Shown: positions 48,576 through 57,592, numbered from the stretch's first letter. The stretch: DNA of 64,000 nucleotides from Acinetobacter rudis (GCF_031157835.1 NZ_JAVIDR010000001.1:1-64000); one strand, 5' to 3'. Made by a program: numbers and translations. The notes: generated from the sequence alone by a model not told the origin.

Positions 48576-48987
48576 TCGCCTCACCACCTTCATCATCTTC
48601 ATGTATGTTCATCACATCTAAATCTACAAACACATGAACGATTGCATCTACAGATTGATCTGTATAAAAACGGTTTGTTTCAATTTGCTGTGCTGAATTT
48701 TTAGTATCTAGACGTTCAAAAAATATAGGCTGAAAATCTCCAGCATTTAAGCCTAAAATATGTGTCACTTGTCCAATCTGAATGTTGGATTCTGTCGGCT
48801 CCATCGCTGTGGGAATATAAAATTTACGACTATAATCATGGGGTAAGGTTGGTAATATCCGTACAGGTTCAATTGCTTTCTCCCCTTCTTGAAAAATATG
48901 TTGACCCGCCTTAAACTCTGTTTTTCCGGGTGTTGTAATTGTTATTCCTTGTGCATTAATCACAATTTGTGATCCACCTGCCATCAT
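48568..48987 (-). pseudogene. VgrG C-terminal fragment (DUF2345 end)
   Basis: A 139-codon frame beginning MMAGGSQIVINAQGITITTP, which is the end of the VgrG DUF2345 beta-prism, then GKTEFKAGQHIF and a ~100-residue C-terminal extension. Normal VgrG spike proteins have about 600-800 more residues upstream, including the gp27- and gp5-like parts. Here the upstream DNA has a stop 30 bp before the ATG, then an opposing gene. The fragment may still be translated, with the ATG weakly preceded by GAG, as an orphan adaptor. The last codons overlap the start of the effector gene, so the pair stays coupled. Confidence 0.65.
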
Positions 48988-49055
48988 TTTTACTCTTTTT
49001 TTGGCAATCTCGAAAATTCATACTACAAAATAAAAACAGCCTGAGCAATGATCAA

Positions 49056-49751
49056 ATGACGATGATTCTTTGTGCCCATGTCGGCGACTATATCCTTCTT
49101 GCAGCGGATAAACGCTCAATGCTGTGTAATCTAAAAACAAGCTCCTTACAGCCCTATTCTGACCATGAGCAAAAAATTAGACGATGGCCCTATGGTGCAA
49201 TTACAACAACAGGAGAAGTTACTTTTTCAAATAGAATCGAACAGCATTTTATAAATCATCAGCAATATGACTTCAGACCTTTAGATTTTATTTATGATGA
49301 ACTACAACGGCGTACATTAGAAGGTATTCCTATTGAATACTTACAGCATTGTGCTGTCATTTATTCCTTGTTTAATGGTAGAAAAACACAGTTTTATTCA
49401 ATTAATATAGCTTCTTTTTTTAATATTATGACAAAAAATGGGCAAAATGTAATACAACCTCAAATTAAAGAAATCACCAAAAATCAAATCAACATTCATT
49501 GTTTTAAACTTCCAACCGACCTAAGCCACCTACAAAGTTTCCAACAAAAAATTAAACCTTTTTATACTTTTAAACATGATATAGAAGCAATTCACTTTTA
49601 TAGTAACTTGCTTAAGCAAATTTTTATTGAGCATGCTTGTATAGACCCAAGCATTAGCACTACATTTGATCTATATATACAATCTTGTCGCACTGGGAAA
49701 AATATAATATTGCGTATTAAAAATTTCCCTCAAGCTCAATTCATCAATTAA
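49056..49751 (+). CDS. Proteasome/HslV-like Ntn-hydrolase-fold protein, unrecognised subfamily
   Basis: A 231-residue protein. From ATG 49056 it reads MTMILCAHVGDYILLAADKR. If Met is removed, Thr1, Asp17 and Lys39 (in EQKIRRW) line up with Thr1, Asp17 and Lys33 of HslV, and GAITTTGE corresponds to the following glycine-rich strand. The rest is a helical/strand domain without clear match. This start is chosen because of that alignment; in-frame GTG 48969 runs into the opposing VgrG fragment. The gene is AT-rich and divergent from the effector operon. Peptidase activity is not shown. No ATPase partner is nearby. Confidence 0.55.
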   Translation: MTMILCAHVGDYILLAADKRSMLCNLKTSSLQPYSDHEQKIRRWPYGAITTTGEVTFSNRIEQHFINHQQYDFRPLDFIYDELQRRTLEGIPIEYLQHCAVIYSLFNGRKTQFYSINIASFFNIMTKNGQNVIQPQIKEITKNQINIHCFKLPTDLSHLQSFQQKIKPFYTFKHDIEAIHFYSNLLKQIFIEHACIDPSISTTFDLYIQSCRTGKNIILRIKNFPQAQFIN

Positions 49752-49787
49752 CAAGCCTATTTTCGTGCTAGTAACTTAAATAAATTG

Positions 49788-49829
49788 ACCCACTTGTCAT
49801 GTATATAATCGATATACAGATAAGTGGGT
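49788..49829. terminator. Bidirectional terminator between the Ntn-like gene and the DUF1315 gene
   Basis: An 8-bp outer stem (acccactt/aagtgggt) with inner pairing gtatat/atatac lies between convergent genes. Confidence 0.6.
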
Positions 49830-49847
49830 TCTAAATAATGACAACAT

Positions 49848-50114
49848 TCAAACAAAGCGAATAGGCTTTACTTCATGTTCTTCATGAGTGTGAGAAGAAC
49901 AGCTGTCTTCTTCTTTCTTTGGTTTCGCAATATAACCTGTACGTTCAGTTGGATCTACGTGTTGGTGTTCCCAAGCAATGACTGCTTGCATACATGTTTG
50001 ACGCTGTTCTTGAGTCAGTACCATTCCATTAGGCCACTTCCCAATTTCAACAGCTGTTTTTAATCGTTCAACGATGTTTTCATCTAACATCGAAAGCATT
50101 TGATCTATGTTCAT
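49848..50114 (-). CDS. DUF1315 (YeaC-like) protein
   Basis: An 88-residue protein. The core (MLDENIVERLKTAVEIGKW, then PNGMVLTQEQRQTCMQAVIA) matches the DUF1315/YeaC family of uncharacterised gammaproteobacterial proteins. The tail is His/Cys/Glu-rich (SCSSHTHEEHEVK) and might bind metal. It lies 2 bp downstream of nadK, so the two are co-transcribed. Function is unknown. Confidence 0.82.
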   Translation of the reverse strand: MNIDQMLSMLDENIVERLKTAVEIGKWPNGMVLTQEQRQTCMQAVIAWEHQHVDPTERTGYIAKPKKEEDSCSSHTHEEHEVKPIRFV

Positions 50115-50116
50115 AT

Positions 50117-51022
50117 TTAATCCTGTTGATGCAAAGCTTCAAATTCTTGATTCCACCCAAGTTTAGTTCTACATGCCATATAAAAATCATAACCTGGTGG
50201 ATGTAATAAAGTAAGTTTATACGGGTGCTTACGAATATATAAATTATCTCCGATGTTGAGTGCTACACTGTGTTGTCCATCAGCGCTGACCATTGGCATC
50301 ACTCTGTTTTCACGGATACGAATCTTAATTTCACTTTGTCCGCCCACAACAATTGGACGTGAAGATAAAGTATGTGGATGCATTGGAACCAAAGCAATCG
50401 CATCCATACTTGGATGTAAAATAGGCCCACCCCCAGATAAGGAATATGCGGTTGAACCTGTGGGTGTAGCAACGATCAAACCATCACTATGTTGACGATA
50501 AACATATTGGCCATCAATATTTAATTCGAAGTCGATCATATGAACGGACTTACCTGAATGTAATACAACATCGTTTAACGCAATCGCATCAAAGATAAGC
50601 TCATTCTTACTACGAATTTCTAATTCCAATAGGAATCGTCGATCTAACTGAAATTGACCTTGTAATACTTGATCTAATTTCAGTAAAACGTCGCTTGGAT
50701 TAATATCTGTTAAAAATCCTAATCGACCTCGGTTCACCCCTAATACTGGCGTACCATATTTAACTAAAGCGCGTGCTGCATGAAGTAACGTACCATCGCC
50801 ACCCACAACAATGACTAAATCTGTGACTTCGCCCAGTAAGTGACGACTCACTGTTTGTGTATTACGATATGGAACAAATTTGGCTGTATCTGCATCTAAA
50901 ACTGGATTTAAGCCTAGTTGTAACAGATGATCATGAATAAGACAAAGAGACTCTACGGCTGAAGTTTTGTCTGGTCGCCCAATTAAACCAATATTTCTAA
51001 ATGTTTTTGGTAAAATTTGCAC
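50117..51022 (-). CDS. nadK: NAD kinase
   Basis: A 301-residue enzyme that phosphorylates NAD to NADP. The motif GGDGTLLHAAR (about 76-86) binds the nucleotide phosphates. The second signature DGLIVATPTGSTAYSLSGGGP (about 182-202) is intact. The start is GTG 51022 (MQILPKTFRNIGLIG), fitting family length. It heads a nadK-DUF1315 operon and diverges from mrcB. Confidence 0.96.
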   Translation of the reverse strand: MQILPKTFRNIGLIGRPDKTSAVESLCLIHDHLLQLGLNPVLDADTAKFVPYRNTQTVSRHLLGEVTDLVIVVGGDGTLLHAARALVKYGTPVLGVNRGRLGFLTDINPSDVLLKLDQVLQGQFQLDRRFLLELEIRSKNELIFDAIALNDVVLHSGKSVHMIDFELNIDGQYVYRQHSDGLIVATPTGSTAYSLSGGGPILHPSMDAIALVPMHPHTLSSRPIVVGGQSEIKIRIRENRVMPMVSADGQHSVALNIGDNLYIRKHPYKLTLLHPPGYDFYMACRTKLGWNQEFEALHQQD

Positions 51023-51207
51023 GTATGATCAGACTCCGTAGGGATTTTGGCTATAATAGCACTAATATTTTCATTTTAAAAAAACAATACGTTGCGAAAT
51101 CACATCATATTGTGGTCTTTATCAGCAACATTTCACAGTTTAAATATTGCAAATTAAAGAAAAGCTTCGCATGATGGTCAAAATTCATCAGGCAATCTCT
51201 GACATTT

Positions 51208-53580
51208 ATGAAGTTTCAACGTGGTATTGGCTTAATAGCGCTTATATTTTCTCTGCTTGTCATCGCAGCTGCAATTGCTTTCAGCATCTATGTGGTTCGT
51301 TTAGATAATGTTATCCGCGACAAATTTGAAGGTAATCGCTGGGATATTCCTGCAAAAGTTTTTGCACGCCCGCTAGAAATTTATAGCAATGCGCCAGTGA
51401 ATCAGGCAGATGTAGAACAAGAGTTAAAACTACTTGGTTATAAACAAAGTAACAACTATGAGAAATCAGGTAATTATGTACAAAAAGATGGTGCTCTTTA
51501 TGTCCATACCCGTGGTTTTGACTTCGGTGATAGTGTTGACCCCGAACAAGTTTTACAAATTTCCTTTGCCAACAATCAAGTCAACGATGTCCGTGCAACC
51601 AAACCTTCAAGTACTGGAATTGCACGTCTTGAACCTCTGTTGATTGGTGGTATTTACCCTCAACATAATGAAGATCGTGTTTTAATCAAACTCAATAAAG
51701 TGCCAAAACCTTTAATTGAAGCTTTAATCGCCACTGAGGATCGTAATTTCTATAAACATCACGGTATTTCAGTGCGTGGTACTGCACGTGCCATTGTTAG
51801 TAATATCACAGGTGGACGACGTCAAGGTGGTTCAACACTGACTCAACAATTGGTTAAAAACTTTTATTTAAGTCCAGAAAAAACACTAAAGCGTAAAGTC
51901 AATGAAGCCCTAATGGCATTATTACTTGAATTACACTATAGCAAAGATGAAATTTTAGAAGCTTATCTAAATGAAGTGAATTTAGGGCAAAATGGCAACT
52001 ACTCAATCAACGGTTATGGCCTTGCTGCACAATTTTATTTTGGATTGCCATTACGTGAGTTAAATACAGCACAACAAGCATATTTAGTAGGTCTTGTTCA
52101 AGGTCCAACCCTATATAATCCATGGAAAAACCCAGAAGGTGCGCTTAAACGCCGCAATGTCGTCTTAAACAACATGTTGGTGATGGGTTACCTCACACAG
52201 GATCAATATGAAACTGAGACAGCTCGTCCACTTGGCGTTGTGGCCAAACCAACGACTGGGCCTTCTCGTTTCCCAGATTTTCTTGATATTGTCCGTCGTC
52301 AACTAAAAACTGAATATCAAGAATCTGCGCTAACCAACCAAGGCTTGCGTATTTTTACCACACTCGATCCAATTGCGCAGACTCGAGTACAAAACAGCTT
52401 CCGCCAAACTGTTGCACGTCTATCCAATGCCAATCCTCAACGTTTAAAAAACTTGCAAGGTGCAGTGTTAGTCACACACCCAGAAAATGGTGAATTAATA
52501 GCTGCTGTCGGCTCAACCCAAGATTTTACTGGCTTCAACCGTGCCCTTGATGCAAAACGTCAGGTTGGCTCACTTTTAAAACCGATTATTTACTTATCAG
52601 CTCTTGAGTCTGGTCGTTACACTTGGGCCAGTAAAATTGAAGATAGTCCAATTAGCTTAAATACAAGCAATGGAAATAATTGGACACCTAAGAACTATAG
52701 TGGCAACACTTATGGTTCAGTTCCAATGGTGCAAGCGCTTGCAAACTCTTATAACTTATCTGCCGTTCGTTTAGGTAATGAGTTTGGAGTCTCTAGTTTT
52801 ACTAACCATTTGGTTAAATTTGGTGTTACATCCAAAGTTCCTAGCTACCCATCTATTTTCTTAGGTGCTGTAGATATGTCTCCAATGGAAGTACTCAGTA
52901 TCTACAGTAATTTTGCAACAGGTGGCTTCAAATACCCAATTAAATCAATTCGTTCAGTTGTTGATGATAAAGGCCACGTGTTAGATCGTTACAGTTTGAG
53001 TGTACAACAAACCATCGACCCAACCTCTGCATATTTACTCAACTATGGCTTACAACAAGTCATGAGTTCAGGGACTGGGCGAGCAAGTTACAATACATTC
53101 TCACCAGAACTTAAATTGGCAGGTAAATCTGGAACAACCAATGATGCTCGTGATTCATGGTTTGCAGGTTATTCAGGTAATCATGTTGCTGTAGTCTGGT
53201 TAGGTCTAGATGATAATAAAATCACTGGTCTAACAGGTTCGAGTGGTGCTCTTCCTGTTTGGATTAATGTCATGAAACAGCTCCGACAAAAACCCGTTAA
53301 CCTGAAACAAACAGGAGATATTCAATGGCATTGGATTGATCTAGAAAGTGGCAATTTATCAGCACAAGGTTGTGGTGGTGCATTGTATATTCCAATGACT
53401 CAATTTAGTGTGCCACGTCATGCAACTGCATGTGGTTTACCCTATTATGAAGTGCAACCTACGTATATTCCTGATGCAGAAAATACTATGGGGAATGGTG
53501 ATGAACAAAATATGCCAAATACACCAAACGATGAAGAGCAGTTTATGCAACATCAAGATGCGAATCCTTTAAGCCAATAA
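51208..53580 (+). CDS. mrcB: Penicillin-binding protein 1B (bifunctional transglycosylase/transpeptidase)
   Basis: A 790-residue class A PBP. One N-terminal membrane helix (IALIFSLLVIAAAIAFSIYV) is followed by a UB2H-like domain (about 60-150), where Lpo activators bind in E. coli. The GT51 glycosyltransferase has catalytic Glu in ALIATEDRNFYKHHG and the GGSTLTQQLVKNFYL helix. The transpeptidase domain has SLLK (in QVGSLLKPI), SYN and KSGT. It polymerises and cross-links peptidoglycan in the periplasm. The TPR lipoprotein next downstream is its probable activator. Confidence 0.95.
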   Translation: MKFQRGIGLIALIFSLLVIAAAIAFSIYVVRLDNVIRDKFEGNRWDIPAKVFARPLEIYSNAPVNQADVEQELKLLGYKQSNNYEKSGNYVQKDGALYVHTRGFDFGDSVDPEQVLQISFANNQVNDVRATKPSSTGIARLEPLLIGGIYPQHNEDRVLIKLNKVPKPLIEALIATEDRNFYKHHGISVRGTARAIVSNITGGRRQGGSTLTQQLVKNFYLSPEKTLKRKVNEALMALLLELHYSKDEILEAYLNEVNLGQNGNYSINGYGLAAQFYFGLPLRELNTAQQAYLVGLVQGPTLYNPWKNPEGALKRRNVVLNNMLVMGYLTQDQYETETARPLGVVAKPTTGPSRFPDFLDIVRRQLKTEYQESALTNQGLRIFTTLDPIAQTRVQNSFRQTVARLSNANPQRLKNLQGAVLVTHPENGELIAAVGSTQDFTGFNRALDAKRQVGSLLKPIIYLSALESGRYTWASKIEDSPISLNTSNGNNWTPKNYSGNTYGSVPMVQALANSYNLSAVRLGNEFGVSSFTNHLVKFGVTSKVPSYPSIFLGAVDMSPMEVLSIYSNFATGGFKYPIKSIRSVVDDKGHVLDRYSLSVQQTIDPTSAYLLNYGLQQVMSSGTGRASYNTFSPELKLAGKSGTTNDARDSWFAGYSGNHVAVVWLGLDDNKITGLTGSSGALPVWINVMKQLRQKPVNLKQTGDIQWHWIDLESGNLSAQGCGGALYIPMTQFSVPRHATACGLPYYEVQPTYIPDAENTMGNGDEQNMPNTPNDEEQFMQHQDANPLSQ

Positions 53581-53602
53581 TCTTCAGAATTAATCACATC
53601 CA

Positions 53603-53640
53603 AAGCCCCACTGACAATTCATTGCACAGTGGGGCTTTTC
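53603..53640 (+). terminator. Terminator of mrcB
   Basis: A perfect 11-bp stem (aagccccactg/cagtggggctt) with a 13-nt loop and TTTT tail. It lies between mrcB and lpoP, so the two genes are at least partly separate transcripts. Confidence 0.88.
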
Positions 53641-53694
53641 ATTTACTCATCACTATGATTATGCTTATGGTCATTTTAACCGCATTGATTCACT

Positions 53695-54246
53695 ATGAAA
53701 TTCAAACAATCCCTTATACTCAGTAGCCTTGTTGCCAGTCTAATCGCTTGTAATAGTGTTCCAACTCCTCCTACAACCAAACCTACACCAACTCCTACCC
53801 CAGTCCAACCTAAAGCGCCTACAGGTGTGACAACCACTCCATATGAGCAAGCAGAAATCAAACGTCAACCATTCGTTGTTCAACCACCTCAACAAACTGC
53901 GCAGAAACAGCATTTTGAGGATGGTTTACAGCTCCCTGCATTTAAACAACTTATGCAACAAAGCCAACAAGCCTTACAAAAAGGCCAGCTTGACCAAGCA
54001 GAACAATATGCAATGCAAGCACAGCGCCTTGCTCCCCAATCGGCTGAAAACTTTCTCTACCTAGCACAGATTGCACAGCAAAGAAACCAGCTCAATAATG
54101 CTGAGTCTCTTGCACGTAGAGGATTAAGTTTTGCTCAAAATCAAGCAGTTGAAAAACAACTTTGGCAAGTGATTTTAAAAACGGCGCAACAACAAAATAA
54201 AAGCAAAACTATAGCTGAAGCACAAACACAGCTACAACGCCTCTAA
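53695..54246 (+). CDS. lpoP: TPR lipoprotein, probable PBP1B activator LpoP
   Basis: A 183-residue outer-membrane lipoprotein. The signal MKFKQSLILSSLVASLIAC has lipobox LIAC. A Pro/Thr-rich spacer (PTPPTTKPTPTPTPVQP) would cross the periplasm. A TPR region (ALQKGQLDQAEQYAMQAQRL and LAQIAQQRNQLNNAESLARR) follows. In Pseudomonas a TPR lipoprotein encoded beside PBP1b (LpoP) stimulates that enzyme. The same position and build support the same role here; not proven from sequence. Confidence 0.75.
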   Translation: MKFKQSLILSSLVASLIACNSVPTPPTTKPTPTPTPVQPKAPTGVTTTPYEQAEIKRQPFVVQPPQQTAQKQHFEDGLQLPAFKQLMQQSQQALQKGQLDQAEQYAMQAQRLAPQSAENFLYLAQIAQQRNQLNNAESLARRGLSFAQNQAVEKQLWQVILKTAQQQNKSKTIAEAQTQLQRL

Positions 54247-54254
54247 AATAAGCA

Positions 54255-55160
54255 CTAAAAGTTTCGTATACCAGCAACGCCATAAGCATGATGTTGCTGT
54301 GCCAGTATATCGTTCTTAGGATGCATGCCACCAAGTGCGAAAACAGGAATCTGCGTTTTAATGGCTAATTGACTAAACAATTCCCAACCCAGCCCCTGTT
54401 GTTCAGGATGTGTCGGTGTCGATAACACAGGGCTAAGACTAATTGCATCCACACCAATATGGTTGGCATGTAAAATTGAAGCTTCATCATGACAAGCCGC
54501 TAGGCTACGAACATGTCGTGGTAAATCTTTGCTATGCAATTGCATGAGTTGTTGTTGTTTGAAATGTACAGCTGCAACCTGAGATTGCTGCACTTGAGAC
54601 AACCTTGACCAAATATTGATATTTAAAATTAAACGTGAAAGTAAATCTTCACCCACCGATTGAAGTTTTTCAAGCAGCTCATTCTGTTGAGAATGATCAC
54701 AACGTAGATATAACCAACGGTCATTTTCAACATGTTGAAGCTTATGCCAATCGGATGAAATTTTAATGAGTCTCGGCCAAAGTAAACGCTGAAGAATAGC
54801 TTGATTAGCTGCAGGAAAATTCAAATCAGATAATTGTTCCCGTTTATACCATGCCCATGGCTTTTGGATTTTATCCAATTGTGAAAGATCAATTTGGCTG
54901 CTAAACACATGTAATTTTACTATTAAATCATCATATTGATGTTCAATCAGATCTACAAAATGCCAGTGTGGTAAATCAATACCCACTTCTTCTAAAACTT
55001 CACGGCGACAAGCATCTTGGGCATTTTCACCCTTCTCAATTTTCCCACCAGGGAATTCATACTTATTCCCCTGATGCTGTTTGGCACTACGCCAACCTAA
55101 CAATAATTTAGATTGGTAAAATACAAGACCAATTGCAACCTCAACAGACTTAAGAGACAT
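54255..55160 (-). CDS. Nudix hydrolase (MutT-like) fused to ThiE-like domain
   Basis: A 301-residue fusion. Residues 1-~135 are a Nudix hydrolase with box GGKIEKGENAQDACRREVLE, then EVGID, the G-x5-E-x7-R-E-x-x-E-E metal site of MutT-type 8-oxo-dGTPases. From about 150 to the end the sequence resembles thiamine-phosphate synthase (ALGGMHPKNDILAQQHHAYG, VAGIRNF), a known pairing in gammaproteobacteria. Whether the second domain is catalytic is doubtful. ATG 55160 (MSLKSVEVAIGLV) is preferred over a start 12 bp upstream. Confidence 0.88.
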   Translation of the reverse strand: MSLKSVEVAIGLVFYQSKLLLGWRSAKQHQGNKYEFPGGKIEKGENAQDACRREVLEEVGIDLPHWHFVDLIEHQYDDLIVKLHVFSSQIDLSQLDKIQKPWAWYKREQLSDLNFPAANQAILQRLLWPRLIKISSDWHKLQHVENDRWLYLRCDHSQQNELLEKLQSVGEDLLSRLILNINIWSRLSQVQQSQVAAVHFKQQQLMQLHSKDLPRHVRSLAACHDEASILHANHIGVDAISLSPVLSTPTHPEQQGLGWELFSQLAIKTQIPVFALGGMHPKNDILAQQHHAYGVAGIRNF

Positions 55161-55243
55161 AAAATTTTGCACTAAACTATGGGGTCTCTAGTCTAAGCAA
55201 TTGCTTTTTGATAAACCACAAAATTATGTTGACAGACTCATTC

Positions 55244-55262
55244 GATAATGATTATCATTTAA
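55244..55262. promoter_or_regulatory. Fur box upstream of hemP
   Basis: GATAATGATTATCATTTAA matches the 19-bp Fur consensus (GATAATGATAATCATTATC) in most positions and lies 30 bp before the hemP ATG. Iron-dependent repression by Fur is therefore expected. The divergent Nudix gene starts 84 bp away. Confidence 0.85.
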
Positions 55263-55291
55263 AACAATAAAAAACACCACGGAGTAACGCC

Positions 55292-55462
55292 ATGAACGCA
55301 CCATTTAGCCTATTTACCCGCAGCCACGAACAAAACCATGCTTTACCTATGTTACATTCAAGTAATCTATTCTCACTAGGACGAGAAATCCGTATTATGC
55401 ATGCAGGTGAAGAATATCGTTTACGTTTAACACGTAATAACCGCCTAATTTTAACTAAGTAA
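55292..55462 (+). CDS. hemP: Hemin uptake protein HemP
   Basis: A 56-residue protein, ATG 55292 to TAA 55460-55462, with GGAG about 8 bp before the start. The C-terminal block (LGREIRIMHAGEEYRLRLT, then RNNRLILTK) is the conserved HemP/HmuP motif. HemP-type proteins are iron-repressed and act in heme uptake, in some bacteria as activators of the heme receptor gene. A strong Fur box lies just upstream. It is a single gene with no heme receptor next to it. Confidence 0.9.
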   Translation: MNAPFSLFTRSHEQNHALPMLHSSNLFSLGREIRIMHAGEEYRLRLTRNNRLILTK

Positions 55463-55557
55463 TCAAACTAAACGTAGATCATAGACTCAAACGTGGGAGC
55501 GGCAGTAATTATAACGATATAGATACTGCCCTTTTATATTTTATGAGTTATTGTATT

Positions 55558-56916
55558 TTACGTATTAGGTAAAATAAGACGTACGACCAATCCACCACTT
55601 TCCGCTCGATTAAATTCTAATTGCCCTTGATGTAGCTCTACAATTTTTTTACAAATTGACAATCCTAAACCAGAACCTTGTGTTTTACTTCCTAAAGCTC
55701 TATAAAAACGTTCTCCCATACGCGCCAAGCTTTCAGCTGTCAATTGATGACCTTGATCTTCAATCTCCAAAATACTCTGTGTAGCTACCCATCGATAGCT
55801 TATCTTGACTTGGCTTGCGGGGTTACTATATCGAACCGCATTATCAACTAAATTTCGTATGCATATATAAAGAAACTCACGCTGTGCCCAAATCAATCCG
55901 TCTTCTGGCACATTTTTGGTAACATCCACTTGTATCTCAACATGTTTTTCCTCAATAAATGGCTCTAAAGAATGTATAACTTCATGTAGTAATGGATATA
56001 AATCAAATCGCTCTTTATGCAACTGCTGTTGTTCGGTAGGATCTAGGCGTGCTAAGAGCAAAAGATTTTCAAGAACTTGAATACCCCGATTAAGATCACG
56101 TTGAATTGAATCCAATTCAGGCTGTAACGCGTTGAGTTGCCCTGCATATTTACGCTGTAAGACTTGTAAGCGCATTTTCATCGCTGACAATGGGGAACGT
56201 AACTCATGAGCTGCATCTGCAGTAAAGCGCTGCTCAGCAGCTAAACTATGCTGCAACCGTGAGAGTAATAAATTAAGTTGCTGTAAAATAGGTTGTAATT
56301 CAACAAATTCAGGTTCAATACTTTGTATTGGGCTAAGATCATTAATATCTTTAGCGGCTATACGTTGTGAAAGACGCTTAATTGAGAAAAACTGTTTACG
56401 AATAAGAAAATTGAGTAAAAATAACTGTAATAGCCATAAAATAATAAGCCCTGCACCATAAATTGTAATACTTCCCCAAATACCTTCAAATCTCTCTGTC
56501 AAAGGTTGGAAAAGCGTAACCTGCATATGACGTTGCTTATCTTCGACTTGATAATAACGCCACAATTTTTTTTCAGACCAAGCATATGCATAGTGATCGT
56601 GACCATAACGCCAAATCAAAGGGGCTGAATCTACTGGGAAATCTTTAGACTGCGTTAAGGTTTGTTGATCCAAATTAAGTTGATAGTAAACTTCAAACTC
56701 ATTACTCAAATCATCAACTTGTATAGTATGGTTTTGGCTGATATCTCGACTCAACAACGTATCGGCTATCTCATCCATCATATCATCTTGCATATTCATA
56801 CTTTGATAAATAGAAAATGATAACAAGAAAACAAAAGCGAAAATCCCAGCAATAATTGAACTTAACATTGCTGTTTTAATTAAACGACTTTGCAGCGATA
56901 CATGCGTTGATTTCAT
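55558..56916 (-). CDS. qseC: Two-component sensor histidine kinase (QseC-like)
   Basis: A 452-residue membrane kinase. Two membrane helices (about 13-35 and 152-172) flank a periplasmic domain of about 115 residues. A HAMP-like segment precedes the H-box FTADAAHELRSPLSAMKMRL, with the phospho-accepting His at about 238. N-box NLVDNAVRYS and G-box GSGLGLSIC follow. It is 7 bp downstream of its regulator gene. A ygiW gene nearby supports QseC rather than PmrB. The signal sensed is not known from sequence. Confidence 0.85.
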   Translation of the reverse strand: MKSTHVSLQSRLIKTAMLSSIIAGIFAFVFLLSFSIYQSMNMQDDMMDEIADTLLSRDISQNHTIQVDDLSNEFEVYYQLNLDQQTLTQSKDFPVDSAPLIWRYGHDHYAYAWSEKKLWRYYQVEDKQRHMQVTLFQPLTERFEGIWGSITIYGAGLIILWLLQLFLLNFLIRKQFFSIKRLSQRIAAKDINDLSPIQSIEPEFVELQPILQQLNLLLSRLQHSLAAEQRFTADAAHELRSPLSAMKMRLQVLQRKYAGQLNALQPELDSIQRDLNRGIQVLENLLLLARLDPTEQQQLHKERFDLYPLLHEVIHSLEPFIEEKHVEIQVDVTKNVPEDGLIWAQREFLYICIRNLVDNAVRYSNPASQVKISYRWVATQSILEIEDQGHQLTAESLARMGERFYRALGSKTQGSGLGLSICKKIVELHQGQLEFNRAESGGLVVRLILPNT

Positions 56917-56923
56917 TAAAAAA

Positions 56924-57592
56924 TTACTCTTTTGCTTCTGCGTTCATTCTGTAACCTAAGCCACGTATTGTTTTAATCATTTTTATACCGATTTTTTTAC
57001 GAATTTGATAAATAAAAACCTCTATCGCATTGCTTTCAATTTCATCCCCCCAAGCATAAAGTGACTCTTCTAATTGCTCTCGCGTCATAACATGTTCAGG
57101 TCGTTGCATTAATTTATGTAATATTTGAAACTCTTTAGCAGTTAAATTCACCATACTCCCTGCTTGAGTTACCGTTTTAGCTTGTGGATCTAAACATAAA
57201 TCGGCAAAACACAGTTGTTGACTTTGTACAGTTTGTCTCTGGCGTAAGTGACTGCGAATACGCGCAGATAACTCCTCTAAACTAAAGGGTTTAACCAAAT
57301 AGTCATCTGCACCAAGATCTAAACCACTCACCCGATCTTGAATCGAATCACGGGCTGTAATGAAAATTACTGGAGTAGAGATTTTTAGCTGTTGAATTTT
57401 TTCAAGAATTTGATCACCTGTATGTTTTGGCAACCCCCGATCCAGCAAAATGCAATCATAGACATGCTGCTCAATAGCTAAGATTGCGTGATCCCCACGT
57501 TCAACCCAATCAACGCTATAGCCATCCATTTCTAGCCATGCCTTTATACTTTCTGCTTGAGAAACATCATCTTCAGCAACTAATATTCTCAT
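56924..57592 (-). CDS. qseB: OmpR-family response regulator (QseB-like)
   Basis: A 222-residue regulator. The receiver domain has acidic pocket AEDD (about 6-9), phospho-acceptor Asp in CILLDRGLPKHTGD (about 51) and the conserved Lys in DDYLVKPFS. The C-terminal winged helix ends MIKTIRGLGYRMN. Of three in-frame ATGs, 57592 (MRILVAEDD) is preferred because GGGGA lies 5 bp before it. Co-transcribed with the kinase gene. Confidence 0.88.
   Translation of the reverse strand: MRILVAEDDVSQAESIKAWLEMDGYSVDWVERGDHAILAIEQHVYDCILLDRGLPKHTGDQILEKIQQLKISTPVIFITARDSIQDRVSGLDLGADDYLVKPFSLEELSARIRSHLRQRQTVQSQQLCFADLCLDPQAKTVTQAGSMVNLTAKEFQILHKLMQRPEHVMTREQLEESLYAWGDEIESNAIEVFIYQIRKKIGIKMIKTIRGLGYRMNAEAKE

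Noticed and set aside
48568..48987. Intact vgrG gene
   Set aside because: Only the DUF2345 end is present; the upstream frame is closed by a stop within 33 bp and the DNA beyond encodes a gene on the other strand.
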